Shown one piece after another: positions 45,403 to 55,028 of a stretch of DNA of 64,000 bases. The translations under genes and the position numbers were made by a program. This DNA comes from Thalassocella blandensis (GTDB lineage: Bacteria; Pseudomonadota; Gammaproteobacteria; Pseudomonadales; Cellvibrionaceae). The notes under the pieces were generated by a model. That model saw only the letters and a list, made by a program, of their open reading frames with translations, searched no databases and had not been told where the DNA came from. Positions within the stretch are counted from its first letter, which is position 1; each line of letters starts with the position of its first letter. The stretch is taken from assembly GCA_902141825.1 (NCBI GenBank), contig CABFPG010000006.1:124001-188000 (forward strand). Direction: 5' to 3'.

Positions 45403-47553
45403 ATGAATTCTTCCTATACAACCGCTTCTGGTATCGAGGTTCAACGTCAGGCCGTACCTAAAAGCTACCACAACGCCGTCAGCGATTTAGCGCAAAAACT
45501 TGACTCCCATATCGGGTGTTTACTGTCTTCCAGCTATGAATTTCCAAATCGATACAAGCGTTGGGATATGGGCTTTGTCGACCCCATGATCGCCATCACC
45601 ACCCGCGATATGGACGTTAAAATCTGCTCACTAAACGATCGTGGCAAGATCCTACTGCCACTTATCCACGATGCTTTCGATGGTATCGACTACATTCGTG
45701 AATTGAGTGCAAGCGAAGACACGGTAAGTTTTTCCATCATTCGCACCACCAAGCGATTTGCCGAAGAAGAACGCAGCCATCAACCTTCGGTTTTCAGCGC
45801 CCTGCGTGTTCTTAAAAACCTGTTTGCCAGCGAAGATGACGGACACCTCGGTCTCTATGGTGCTTTTGGCTATGACTTGACCTTCCAATTTGAGCAGATT
45901 GATTTCCATCTGCCACGTGAAGAAGACCAACGGGACATGGTGTTATTTATTCCCGATGCCATTCTGGTGCGTGATCACGAGCGCAAAGAATGCCACCTGT
46001 ACGAATACGAATTCTCCATTGGAGGTAAAAGCACTCATGGCTTGCCTCGCTCCGGTACCGATATTGACTACATCCCAGCGGTTACCGTAGAAAAAGATTG
46101 TGATCACAAGCAGGGTGAATATGCAGCGCTGGTAAAAGTGGCGCAGCAGTGGTTTGCACGGGGCGATTTATTTGAAGCCGTCCCCGGGCAGATGTTTTTT
46201 GTTCCCTGTAAAGACAAGCCCTCCGACGTGTTTTTGCGTTTGCAAAAGTCCAACCCTTCACCGTACGGATTTATTATGAATCTGGGGCAGCAGGAATACC
46301 TGGTGGGAGCATCACCCGAAATGTTCGTTCGGGTCACTGGCGACCTGGTAGAAACCTGCCCGATATCCGGCACCATTGCTCGCGGTGAAGATGCGATCTC
46401 CGATGCAGACCAGATTAAAACCCTACTGAATTCCGATAAAGATCATTACGAACTGACCATGTGTACCGATGTGGATAGAAATGATAAATCGCGTATCTGT
46501 ATTCCTGGCAGTGTTGAAGTCATTGGGCGTCGACAGATTGAACTCTATTCCCGACTTATTCATACCGTAGACCATGTCAAAGGCCATTTAAAAGAAGGTT
46601 TTGATGGACTGGATGCGTTTCTCAGCCACACCTGGGCGGTCACGGTCACCGGTGCTCCCAAGCTCGGCGCAATGAAGTTCCTTGAGCAGCATGAAAAATC
46701 TGCACGTCGCTGGTACGGTGGCGCAATCGGAAAGCTCGGCTTTAACGGGGATGTGAACACTGGATTGACACTACGTACCGTACGAATTTCCAATGGTGTA
46801 GCTGAAGTGCGCGCTGGCGCGACGCTGCTGTTTGACTCTATTCCAGAGGCCGAGGACGAAGAAACCCGCGTAAAAGCTTCAGCGCTGATTCGAGCACTCA
46901 AAGGCGAGTCCGCCGACAAAACCAAAGCAAATGCACTGCCCAAATTTTTAGGCGCAGGCAAGCAGGTACTGCTTGTCGATCACCAAGACAGTTTTGTTCA
47001 CACTCTGGCTGACTATTTCCGTCAAACCGGCGCTAACGTTGTTACCTTGCGCAGCGGTTTCGAGGAAGCTGATTTACTAGCGGTTAACCCGGATCTGGTG
47101 GTGTTGTCCCCTGGCCCCGGTCAGCCTCAAGACTTTGGCTTGAGCAATACCATTGCCATGGCTATCAAACACAACCTTCCTATTTTCGGTGTCTGCCTGG
47201 GTCTGCAGGGAATAGTCGAACATTTTGGTGGCACGCTTGGCCAGCTGGCAACACCTCACCATGGTCGACCTTCCGACATTACCGTACTGGAACCCAACCA
47301 GGGAATCTTTGAAGGCATTGACAACGATGTGATTGAAATTGGACGCTACCATTCCCTCTATGCCGACAAGGCGACCTTTCCAGAGGAACTGGTCATCACA
47401 GCCGAAACCGATGACGGTGTGGTGATGGCAATTCGTCACCGGGAACTGCCAATCGCAGCCGTGCAATTCCATCCGGAATCCATTATGAGCTTTAAGAAAA
47501 ATGTCGGGATTAAAATGGTTAACAATGCATACCGCATGATGCCTGAAAAATAA
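45403..47553 (+). CDS. trpEG: Anthranilate synthase TrpE-TrpG fusion
   Basis: The protein is 716 aa. The N-terminal 500 residues are the chorismate-binding TrpE part (PGQMFFVPC, YLVGASPEMFVRV, CPISGTIARGED, MCTDVDRNDKSR, HTWAVTVTGAPK, RRWYGGAIG). The C-terminal 195 are a class I glutamine amidotransferase with Cys in FGVCLGLQG and His/Glu in QFHPESI. It makes anthranilate from chorismate and glutamine, the first step of tryptophan synthesis. The fused form is typical of alphaproteobacteria and scattered elsewhere, so lateral origin is possible; a PhzE-like role is an alternative but no phenazine genes are seen. It is monocistronic with its own terminator, and no Trp-rich leader peptide was found upstream. 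Confidence 0.9.
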   Translation: MNSSYTTASGIEVQRQAVPKSYHNAVSDLAQKLDSHIGCLLSSSYEFPNRYKRWDMGFVDPMIAITTRDMDVKICSLNDRGKILLPLIHDAFDGIDYIRELSASEDTVSFSIIRTTKRFAEEERSHQPSVFSALRVLKNLFASEDDGHLGLYGAFGYDLTFQFEQIDFHLPREEDQRDMVLFIPDAILVRDHERKECHLYEYEFSIGGKSTHGLPRSGTDIDYIPAVTVEKDCDHKQGEYAALVKVAQQWFARGDLFEAVPGQMFFVPCKDKPSDVFLRLQKSNPSPYGFIMNLGQQEYLVGASPEMFVRVTGDLVETCPISGTIARGEDAISDADQIKTLLNSDKDHYELTMCTDVDRNDKSRICIPGSVEVIGRRQIELYSRLIHTVDHVKGHLKEGFDGLDAFLSHTWAVTVTGAPKLGAMKFLEQHEKSARRWYGGAIGKLGFNGDVNTGLTLRTVRISNGVAEVRAGATLLFDSIPEAEDEETRVKASALIRALKGESADKTKANALPKFLGAGKQVLLVDHQDSFVHTLADYFRQTGANVVTLRSGFEEADLLAVNPDLVVLSPGPGQPQDFGLSNTIAMAIKHNLPIFGVCLGLQGIVEHFGGTLGQLATPHHGRPSDITVLEPNQGIFEGIDNDVIEIGRYHSLYADKATFPEELVITAETDDGVVMAIRHRELPIAAVQFHPESIMSFKKNVGIKMVNNAYRMMPEK

Positions 47554-47573
47554 CATTCCACGTCTACGCATAT

Positions 47574-47613
47574 AAAAACGGCGAGAACTCAACACAGGTT
47601 CTCGCCGTTTTTT
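47574..47613 (+). terminator. Rho-independent terminator of trpE-trpG
   Basis: A 15-bp perfect stem including AACGGCGAGAAC and its complement has a nine-base loop, A5 before it and T7 after it. It lies 20 bp past the stop codon. Confidence 0.92.
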
Positions 47614-47785
47614 TGTTGTTAACATTCCTCTCGGGAACAACACCCAACACTTATCGCAACCAGAAAAGGCAGCAATATTGTTTTAACATGCAGCTATCCG
47701 GCTAAGCGCTGTATTTTTTGGCATTAGGTTTTGGGATTTAGGATTTGGCCTTTTCTACTGCATCCCGATATAAATCTCACGCATA

Positions 47786-47811
47786 AAAAAAGAGGCCCGA
47801 AGGCCTCTTCA
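47786..47811 (-). terminator. Rho-independent terminator of the chitinase gene
   Basis: AAGAGGCC pairs with GGCCTCTT around a CGAA loop. On the minus strand it ends in a T7 run. It lies 30 bp past the GH18 stop. Confidence 0.88.
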
Positions 47812-47841
47812 CTTTGAGTGGGGTCTCACATTTTTAATAAC

Positions 47842-49449
47842 TTATGGCAGACTGTGAACCTTGTCGCCAATTGGGTTTGAGAAGATGAAACCATCGTGCT
47901 CATCCCAGTTAATAGACCAAGTCATTACACCATTGAAGTCTGGGTAAGCCTGGCTTGGTTTAACAGAGCCACAGTTTTGTAAGCGCGTTAAACAATCCAA
48001 TGCTGCGGTAATTTCAGCGTTTGCGGCCAAACCAGAACCTGCAGAGCTTGGGCCAGATGGCAGACCAATAGCGATCTTACTTGCAGGCAAACCTTGGAAG
48101 AAACCGTTAGCAGTGTTAAAACCTTCGATCGTCATCAAGGCAGACGCTACCATCATGTCACGCGTACCCGCTGCATAGATTTTGCCGTCTGTGTATTGTA
48201 CGCCGCCGTTGTTATACAGCTGTACGTGTAACAGATCCAACATGTCACGAGTCTGATCAATGATTGGAAGGTAAGCACCCCAGATTCCTGTACCGGCAAT
48301 TAAACCGCCTTGTACATACGGATGCTCAGGAGCCATTGTTAACACCATGCCGCCAACGTTATCGTTAATTTGACGAAGCGCAACAGGAAGACGCTGCTGG
48401 ATTTGCGTACCGTGCATCAACATAGATCCACTTTCCAGGTCAACATCAAGACCGTCAAAGCCCCACTCGTTGATAATGTCAGTCAGACTGGATACGAAGT
48501 TAGTTTGGTCAGACGCTGTATTCAAGGTAATTGTCCCTTCAGCACCGCCCAGAGAAAGTACGAATACTTTTCCACGCGCCTGCAGAGTACGCATATCAGA
48601 CTTGAATTGCGCTGGGTCCATACCCGGACAGTTCGTACCAACACCGTTAAACAGATTAAAGTGAACAGTACCTGTACTGTTGCGATCGTTATCTGCGAAA
48701 GCGATATCAATCACATCCCACTTGTCTGACATATCGATCAAACGCATAGGACAGCCAGCACCGTTTACAAAGTTATGCCAGTAGCCAACCAGTGAGTGAC
48801 GTGGCACTTTACCGCCGCCGGCACCAGAACTACTTGTAGAAGAACTGGAGCTGGAAGAAGAGCTGCTTGAACTGCTGGAGCTTGAAGATGAGCTACCGCC
48901 ACAAGACTTCACAAGATCCCAAGCATCATCCCAGTAGGTGCCAGTGCCTGGTGCGTACGCCCAGTCTGCAGTGGACTTACACCAACCTGCGATTTCACAA
49001 CGGTATTCAGAACCTGCGTTTTGTACCAGATCGCCAGCGGCATAGTTAAAGCCAGACTGGAATTGTGAGGATGAACAGTTACCACCACTAGAAGAGCTGG
49101 AAGAAGAACTGGAGCTGCTAGAGCTTGAAGAACTGCTTGAGCTAGAGGAAGAACTGGAGCTGCTGGAGCTCGAAGAACTGCTTGAGCTGGAGGAAGAGCT
49201 GGAAGATGATCCAGAACCGGAACATACGTCGATATACTTCCATTCCTGCCATTGCCCTGAGTGGGAATCAGGGTTTGCGCCTTGGGTCCACCAAGCCGCT
49301 TCATATTTTTTACCACCGTGCTGAACTTGCTTGCCACCAGTGTACGCCGTAGAGGCGTTCCAGGTAGGCAAACCACTACAGCTAACCGCTGAATAAGCAC
49401 TGCTCGCCATCATACCAAGACAAGCGACTGCCACTGCTTTCTTTAACAT
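47842..49449 (-). CDS. Secreted GH18 chitinase with two CBM5/12-type modules and poly-Ser linkers
   Basis: I chose the ATG at 49449 because AGGTGG lies just upstream and a signal peptide follows directly (MLKKAVAVACLGMMASSAYS). The protein is about 535 aa. Module order: CBM5/12-like (about 22-78, WNASTAYTGGKQVQHGGKKYEA-type); a serine linker of about 40 residues; a second chitin-binding module (SGFNYAAGDLVQ...YRCEIAGW); a second serine linker; and the GH18 barrel, with catalytic DGLDVDLES (Glu is the acid/base). It cleaves beta-1,4 GlcNAc bonds in chitin outside the cell. Poly-Ser linkers are a hallmark of Cellvibrionales carbohydrate enzymes. Confidence 0.92.
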   Translation of the reverse strand: MLKKAVAVACLGMMASSAYSAVSCSGLPTWNASTAYTGGKQVQHGGKKYEAAWWTQGANPDSHSGQWQEWKYIDVCSGSGSSSSSSSSSSSSSSSSSSSSSSSSSSSSSSSSSSSSSSSSSGGNCSSSQFQSGFNYAAGDLVQNAGSEYRCEIAGWCKSTADWAYAPGTGTYWDDAWDLVKSCGGSSSSSSSSSSSSSSSSSSSTSSSGAGGGKVPRHSLVGYWHNFVNGAGCPMRLIDMSDKWDVIDIAFADNDRNSTGTVHFNLFNGVGTNCPGMDPAQFKSDMRTLQARGKVFVLSLGGAEGTITLNTASDQTNFVSSLTDIINEWGFDGLDVDLESGSMLMHGTQIQQRLPVALRQINDNVGGMVLTMAPEHPYVQGGLIAGTGIWGAYLPIIDQTRDMLDLLHVQLYNNGGVQYTDGKIYAAGTRDMMVASALMTIEGFNTANGFFQGLPASKIAIGLPSGPSSAGSGLAANAEITAALDCLTRLQNCGSVKPSQAYPDFNGVMTWSINWDEHDGFIFSNPIGDKVHSLP

Positions 49450-51130
49450 ACTATCCACCTTTAAGTTTTTTCTACTCACCGTGCCACTGTGAGAGCGCCG
49501 CTGTGAGCGATTTCTTCTTACTGCAAGGAGCGAATAACTCAATGCCCGTTTGTTGTATTCTTTCTCTCGGTAGTGCACTCAAGCGTCCCGCCCAAGCTAT
49601 CAGTACCTGAATCCGAGTAAGCAGATTCGACCCGCCACCTTCAGGAGATCATCCTGTTCCATTGTGAGTTTTTAGCAGTTGGTGTTTCCCAAAGTGACGA
49701 ATGCACTTTTTTTGAACCCCAATTTCACCCTTGCTTGCGCACTAACTTAGACAAACCCTTCATCTAGCGCCCCACTTTCCCACTTTGCGAGCAGTTGTGG
49801 TTTTGCAAGCCCAGACACGAAAAACGGGTCGTCTTTCTGCTGGCTTGGCCACTTTTACAAAACCAGATACCTGGTTTCCGGTGCTAGATACCGAGCCCCT
49901 CAATGCCTATTTACGGGGGTGAACTACTTTTTTTACTCTCGGTGACTTCGTCCCTCACTCCACTACGCCTTATTTTTTTTGTTTCGCAATAGTGTCGCAG
50001 GGCAAATGCGTTTTTTATTATTCAAAACTGCATAAATAATCTGAAACGGCGAGTTTAGTTTTACTCCTGTTGGGACAACGTTGTCAACACCATAAAATCG
50101 ACATTCGTTAACAAATTCCACACCGCCGTTTCAAATTGAGAAGTTTCTTCAGAAAAATCAAAAACTTATTAATTTATTTGAATTCAAAAAACTTTGCTGT
50201 CGTTCACAAGTTTTCTGCACATTATTCAAACGAAAAGTCGCTTTAAGTGATGATATTGCGAAGTAAGTTCTCGTGACATAAAAACAATTCTGACTAATAT
50301 TTTTTATTTTGCACGAATACGGCTTAAGGCAAAAGGAACTGGTTTTTACCGTGAAAAATAATTAAAAATTATTTTTTATATATCGCTTTTTTCGAATTGT
50401 CAGTCGTTGTCACGTCACACAGCAGCAAAGCCATTTATTGCCTGACACGAGTAAATCAAAACAAAAAATAAAAATGTTACCGAGCACATGCAATAACAAT
50501 TCTAGTGTTACCTTTCACCCCACTCTATTCGGTGCACGATAAAATAAGCTCACCAAAACGCGCCTATCAATTGTGCACGCTCAAGCAAAACGCACCAAAG
50601 CAGACAACATTCTCAGCACAGTTTTATAACATGACAAAATAAAAACACCCACCGGAAATAATTTTTTATAAAGTGCGGTATTGGCAAACTTATTACAGTG
50701 CTTGCTTCAATGCAGCAGTGGCAACTGCGTAAACGATTCAATGAAACATGAATATCGGAATGGAGAAAAGGCTGAATTCTAGAGAAAAAAGATTACCGCC
50801 AGAAAGAATATAAACAGAACAAACCCAGAAAGTGAGGCTTCAGAAAAATTCGCAACTCTTAAGCGTCACGCAGGTAAAACAAGGAAGCTTAGGTATTGAC
50901 GCTACAGCCAAGCGAAAAAACACATCGGACAAATCACATTCCACTCAGCCATTTTGCAGCTGTTTTTAATTAGTTCTCGTGAGTAGAAATAACATTGTCC
51001 AATGTCAAAACAAATTACTGCCGCTCTCTCCTCCCTTGGGAGAGACTTATTACCTCGACAGGATTTTCTCAACAAGTCAGGAAAAAAATCAGCTAAAAAA
51101 GTCAGCTAAAAAGCCGGCTAAAAAATCACG
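49450..51130. other. 1.7-kb region without recognised gene
   Basis: Begins with the chitinase promoter side (near 49450-49700) and continues as AT-rich sequence with only short frames. An 84-codon frame at 50979-51233 encodes Lys/Ser repeats derived from a short tandem repeat and overlaps the yqiA 3' end, so I reject it. No RNA gene, IS or attachment site was recognised. Confidence 0.5.
51083..51127. repeat. 13-bp tandem repeat downstream of yqiA
   Basis: About three to four copies of a 13-base unit; on the minus strand each is a T-run followed by AGCYGR (for example CTTTTTTAGCTGA). They lie immediately after the yqiA stop, where the T-runs could help termination. Confidence 0.55.
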
Positions 51131-51718
51131 TCAATCAATCAGCTCAAAAAATTCTGCAATTTTAGGCAGCCAACGCTCATACCCCTCAAAGGAATGGTTG
51201 CCGCCTTCCTCAATCAGTTTTTCAGAAGCGTGATATTTTTCAACGGCCATTCGATAGTCGAGCGTCTCATCTTCCGTTTGTACCATCAACCAATATTTTT
51301 CAGGGAAAGTAATGTGTGGATGATCAGCTGAAGTCAACTCAACCAGATCTTCATCAGTTAAACGCAGAATTTCTTCGGAATAAAAATAATTTAATTCCTT
51401 GCCCACATGCTCATGAAATCGACTTTGCGGGTTGACGGCAGGATTCACTAAAACGGCTTTTTCCGCCCAAGTATTTTCTATTAAATAGGTTGCCCAAAAT
51501 CCACCTAGAGAACTGCCAATCACAAACAGCTCATCTGATTTATGTTGTGCCACAATTTCATGGAGCTGCTGTTTCGCAATTCGAGGATAGGAAGATAACG
51601 CAGGACAGACAAAGTTCACTGAAGGAAAATGTTCAGCAAACCATGCTTTACTCTCAACCGCCTTGGCAGATTTAGGCGAACTTAAAAAACCATGTAAATA
51701 CACTAATGTTTTTGCCAT
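51131..51718 (-). CDS. yqiA: YqiA-family esterase
   Basis: I chose the ATG at 51718 (MAKTLVYLHGFLSSPKSAK), preceded by AGGT; this gives about 195 aa, the usual YqiA length. It is a small alpha/beta hydrolase: oxyanion LHGFLSSP, nucleophile IGSSLGGFWAT, acid near QTEDETLDYR and His in GGNHSFEGYE. It hydrolyses short acyl esters or CoA thioesters in vitro; its cell role is unclear. In E. coli it lies between cpdA and parE; here cpdA is still upstream but parE is 10 kb away. Confidence 0.88.
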   Translation of the reverse strand: MAKTLVYLHGFLSSPKSAKAVESKAWFAEHFPSVNFVCPALSSYPRIAKQQLHEIVAQHKSDELFVIGSSLGGFWATYLIENTWAEKAVLVNPAVNPQSRFHEHVGKELNYFYSEEILRLTDEDLVELTSADHPHITFPEKYWLMVQTEDETLDYRMAVEKYHASEKLIEEGGNHSFEGYERWLPKIAEFFELID

Positions 51719-51750
51719 AGAGATACCTATTTCTGTTACATCGCATCTAT

Positions 51751-51846
51751 TAATAAACAACTAACTTAATAAACAACTAACTCAATAAATAACTAAATCA
51801 ATAAACAACCGACTCTATAAATAACTGGCGTAAAAAATAGCTGACG
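51751..51846. repeat. 16-bp tandem repeat, six copies, between yqiA and cpdA
   Basis: The unit taataaacaactaact is present twice in a row exactly (51751 and 51767), with four increasingly degenerate copies following (51783, 51799, 51815, 51831). The array occupies half of the 192-bp cpdA-yqiA spacer. Adjacent identical arrays without unique spacers rule out CRISPR. Confidence 0.85.
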
Positions 51847-51910
51847 AGTAAGCGTTAAAAAATTGGAAATTTTAGATGAGATACAAGATAAAAATAAAAA
51901 CAGTTATGGC

Positions 51911-52696
51911 CTAATAACCGTCTGAGTCGAAATCTATTTTATAGTCCTTTGGGGGGACGCGATGCACCTGTGTTGTATAGCGGCCATCGGGGTACAATTT
52001 ATAGCTGCGATAGCCAGGCATCAACTTGTCGACTTGAAACCTATCGATACCGGGCGAGAATTGAACGCAGGTTGATGGAGTCGCAATTAACGCCACATCT
52101 CTATGTTTTTTACGAAACTCCTGATGAACATGCCCCCAGGATACGACTTTCACATTATTGTATCGGTCAATCACATCAAAAAAAGCTTTATGGCTTTTTA
52201 CAATGTACTGGTCCACCCAGGCACTGCCAACAGGAACCACCTGATGATGAAGAAAAACAAGGGTCGGCATATCAAAATATTTTTGCAGCTCAGATTCCAG
52301 GCGCTTGAGTTCGCTCGGCTGCAAATCGCCACCTTCTTCCATCGGAATTTTGGAGTCGAGGAAAATCATATTCCAGCCCGCTACGAGATGGTGCGCTTCT
52401 ATGGGAAGATTTTCGACCTGATCCATATTGTCCGGGTCATCATGATTGCCAGGGAGCCAGGCTAAAGGAATATTGGGGAAATACTCATCGATGTATTCAA
52501 TAAAGCGTTCATAGCTGCGAACGCCGCCATCGTTAGAAATGTCGCCGGTTACCAGAATCATATCTGGATGCTCTTGCTCTTGCATGCACTGCAGAACATC
52601 ACACAGACTTTCGTCTGTATTCATTCCGAGTAGAGTGTCACCGGGCTTACTACCGAGATGACAATCGGTGATTTGTAGCAAATGAAAAGGGCGCAT
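51911..52696 (-). CDS. cpdA: 3',5'-cyclic-AMP phosphodiesterase
   Basis: This 261-aa calcineurin-like metallophosphoesterase has all class III PDE motifs: ITDCHLG (D-x-H), LVTGDISNDGG, LPGNHDD, FLHHQ and SWGHVHQ. It hydrolyses cAMP to AMP and so tunes CRP signalling. An AGGGAAGC box precedes the ATG. Neighbours yqiA (downstream) and yqiB, nudF (upstream) on the same strand repeat the E. coli order. Confidence 0.92.
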   Translation of the reverse strand: MRPFHLLQITDCHLGSKPGDTLLGMNTDESLCDVLQCMQEQEHPDMILVTGDISNDGGVRSYERFIEYIDEYFPNIPLAWLPGNHDDPDNMDQVENLPIEAHHLVAGWNMIFLDSKIPMEEGGDLQPSELKRLESELQKYFDMPTLVFLHHQVVPVGSAWVDQYIVKSHKAFFDVIDRYNNVKVVSWGHVHQEFRKKHRDVALIATPSTCVQFSPGIDRFQVDKLMPGYRSYKLYPDGRYTTQVHRVPPKDYKIDFDSDGY

Positions 52697-53142
52697 GCTT
52701 CCCTACTTGTTTAGCTCGATTGACATAAAACATGTTAACGAAAAATCAATCCTCAAAATAAACCCAACCTGACGACACCAACTGAACAGTAAACGTATCA
52801 ACACCAACTAGAAACCGTCACCCATATGATCTTGGAGCTTGAAACCTCAAAGTTTCAACAAAACTCATTGGAACAGCAATGGCTGACCTTCAGCATCGTG
52901 CCATACCACTAAGTGAATTGGCGCGAATTGTATCCTTAGTAACTTAAAGTTCACACGGGCAGTGTCACTTTTTGCGCAGTCGGCTATATACTTTTTTGCA
53001 CCACTTTATATACCAATTTGTAGACATTTGTATATATCGCCATGTTATGCCGTAAAGTACATATTTACAGCATAGTTTCTTTAATCCCGTAATAACTATA
53101 TTTTGGCCCCGCTTTTTAACAAAAGATCCAAATCTTTGTTAC
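52697..53142. other. 446-bp intergenic region between yqiB and cpdA
   Basis: No gene seen. AT-rich stretches near 52980-53040 (tatatac, tttatatacc, tgtatatatcg) could hold a cpdA promoter. It means cpdA is probably not simply co-transcribed with yqiB as in E. coli. Confidence 0.45.
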
Positions 53143-53601
53143 TTACGAGAACTGAATCACGGTTTTTTCCACACCAAATCCTTCGTTTTTACAGTGCTGT
53201 AACCAATCACTGAGAAACTGATTCAGCGCCAGCTTTTCGTCCGGGTGATACATTTTCTTGTTGGGGTACTCGTACTGCGCTGCCCAATGACGATGATGAT
53301 CCCAGGCAATAATTTCTGCCATGTTCACATCGTGATACAGCCGCACGACAATGCGAGGGGTTTCCATACTCGCGTGATCTTGTCTCACATCTATTGTTGT
53401 TGTGTATGGACAAGCTTCGAGAACGCTGACATCAACTTTTAATAGATGGCGTCCTCTCCCAGCATTAAACGACCAATTATCTACGCCTTGCTTTATGCCG
53501 GGAAGCAGGCGAATAAGCATATGAAAATTCATTTCACACAGGGCATGATGACCACTAAGATCCACAGCTCGCTTGCGCTTTAAATCAGCGTTTCTGGCCA
53601 T
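53143..53601 (-). CDS. yqiB: DUF1249 protein, YqiB family
   Basis: I chose the ATG at 53601 (MARNADLKRKRAVDL), giving 152 aa; an upstream in-frame ATG at 53679 adds a poorly conserved extension. Family features include CEMNFHMLIRLLPG, VDVSVLEACPYTTTI and the C-terminal HPDEKLALNQFLSDWLQHC. The function is unknown, but the gene sits between nudF and cpdA across gammaproteobacteria. Confidence 0.87.
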   Translation of the reverse strand: MARNADLKRKRAVDLSGHHALCEMNFHMLIRLLPGIKQGVDNWSFNAGRGRHLLKVDVSVLEACPYTTTIDVRQDHASMETPRIVVRLYHDVNMAEIIAWDHHRHWAAQYEYPNKKMYHPDEKLALNQFLSDWLQHCKNEGFGVEKTVIQFS

Positions 53602-53836
53602 AATCTTTGTCTCATGTTCAAACCCTCTATTTACTACTTCGCGAGTTTGGCCTCGCGCGTGCTGCTTGATTTTCTTCACAACACCAAGCTGTTACAGTTA
53701 AGGCAAATCAATTGTGGATATTCCACCACAATAGTTCCCTCAAAATTAAATATCGATCGCAGCGATGTGGTGTGCGATTGTGCATTTTTACCATAGATTC
53801 ACAATTCAATAAGTTGTTCGCTTACTAAAATCCAAC

Positions 53837-54451
53837 TTATTCTTTTCGTAATCGCTCTCGGTTAATCTGCAACCATTGCAGCCCGATAAGTGTCGCCGCA
53901 TTATTCGCCCTACTATTTAGCATAACAGGAAAAACCTCATCTGCAGCAAAAGTATGCAACAAAATATCTTCATTTTCGTCATCCAGGCCGTGCACACCCC
54001 CGGCCTGACTCAAGTCGCAAAGCGCACAATATAAATATATCTTTTCACTGCAGCCACCCGGCGTTGAATAGTAACTACTTATATGTATAAGTTCCGCGTC
54101 ATTTATTCCTGCTTCTTCTTTGATTTCCCGCAGGATTAGTGCTTCGGGCGATTCGTCCTTATCTCGCATGCCCGCGACAACTTCCAGGCACCAGGGGCCA
54201 AACTCTGATTCGATAGCACCAATACGAAATTGTTCTACCAAACCGATAAGATCGTGCTTTGGATCATAGAGAACAGCCGCAGCGGCTTCACCGCGATGAA
54301 ACAGCTCACGAGTCATTTCCGCACTCCAGCCACCGTTAAATAAACGATGTTTCAGGCGCAACTTGAACATCGAAAAGAAGCCATTGTAAGCAACCTCTTC
54401 CTGCTGAATTTCAACATCTTTGCGCGTATATCGGGCATCCAAATTTTTCAT
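53837..54451 (-). CDS. nudF: ADP-ribose pyrophosphatase (Nudix)
   Basis: This 204-aa protein has the Nudix box GMRDKDESPEALILREIKEEAGI near residues 95-117, in NudF context (PWCLEVVAGM, YYSTPGGCSEKIYLYCA). It hydrolyses ADP-ribose to AMP and ribose-5-phosphate. It is first in the nudF-yqiB-cpdA-yqiA series. tolC, which is divergent and adjacent in E. coli, lies about 5.7 kb away here. Confidence 0.91.
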   Translation of the reverse strand: MKNLDARYTRKDVEIQQEEVAYNGFFSMFKLRLKHRLFNGGWSAEMTRELFHRGEAAAAVLYDPKHDLIGLVEQFRIGAIESEFGPWCLEVVAGMRDKDESPEALILREIKEEAGINDAELIHISSYYSTPGGCSEKIYLYCALCDLSQAGGVHGLDDENEDILLHTFAADEVFPVMLNSRANNAATLIGLQWLQINRERLRKE

Positions 54452-54597
54452 AACGGTTTCTTTTGTTTATCGTATGGGTGACATGACGAGCATCGCTTGC
54501 TTTGGGAACTGCGTCAGATTTGGTACGATTGTCACATTAACTGAACAATCTAAACAAGTCATAAACTGTCTTTCGCAAATGCCATAAACTCATTCTT

Positions 54598-54993
54598 ATG
54601 AAACTTGAAGCACTTTTACAAAAAACCTGTTTGATCGGCCTGCAATATTTCGACGCTCAAGGCGAACTTCTCAAGCACGACCAGTTAGCCGGTACGGTAG
54701 AAAACGTGGACGAAAAAAACGGGATTTCCATACGGCTGACAGCATCATCACATGCGCCAGATACAAGCATGATTGCCAGCGATCAGAATCAACGGATTTT
54801 TGTTTTACCCCCGGTGCTGAAAACCTGGTTCAACGCACCAGGGGGTGATTATCGTGATGAAAACAAAGTCCTGTTGATTAGTAATCCGGACTTTTTGGTG
54901 ACCTGGGAAGTACATCAAACCCAGAAGGAGAAGCAAGGCGAGCACGAGTGGTGGGAATGGGTTGTCCCACGTCATGCTCCCTCGGTTAATTAA
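54598..54993 (+). CDS. Conserved small protein of unknown function
   Basis: This 131-aa soluble protein was not assigned to a family. It looks beta-rich (TCLIGLQYFDAQGELLKHDQLAGTVENV at the N-terminus resembles a small barrel) and contains RIFVLPPVLKTWFNAP and HEWWEWVVP. It is divergent from nudF with a 146-bp gap and convergent with the DmsBC-like gene. Confidence 0.65.
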   Translation: MKLEALLQKTCLIGLQYFDAQGELLKHDQLAGTVENVDEKNGISIRLTASSHAPDTSMIASDQNQRIFVLPPVLKTWFNAPGGDYRDENKVLLISNPDFLVTWEVHQTQKEKQGEHEWWEWVVPRHAPSVN

Positions 54994-55028
54994 GCACGGC
55001 GTGTTTTTTCTTGCGTGTACTTTTTAGG

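Noticed and set aside
48800-49220. Serine-codon repeats in the chitinase as a DNA repeat or CRISPR
   Set aside because: They are in frame, encode two poly-Ser linkers between recognised domains, and are normal for secreted Cellvibrionales enzymes.
50979-51233. 84-codon frame with a KKSAKKPAKKS repeat
   Set aside because: The repeat comes from a 13-bp DNA tandem repeat and the frame runs antisense into yqiA; no ribosome site.
51751-51846. Possible CRISPR array
   Set aside because: Six 16-bp units are directly abutted without unique spacers and no cas genes are present.
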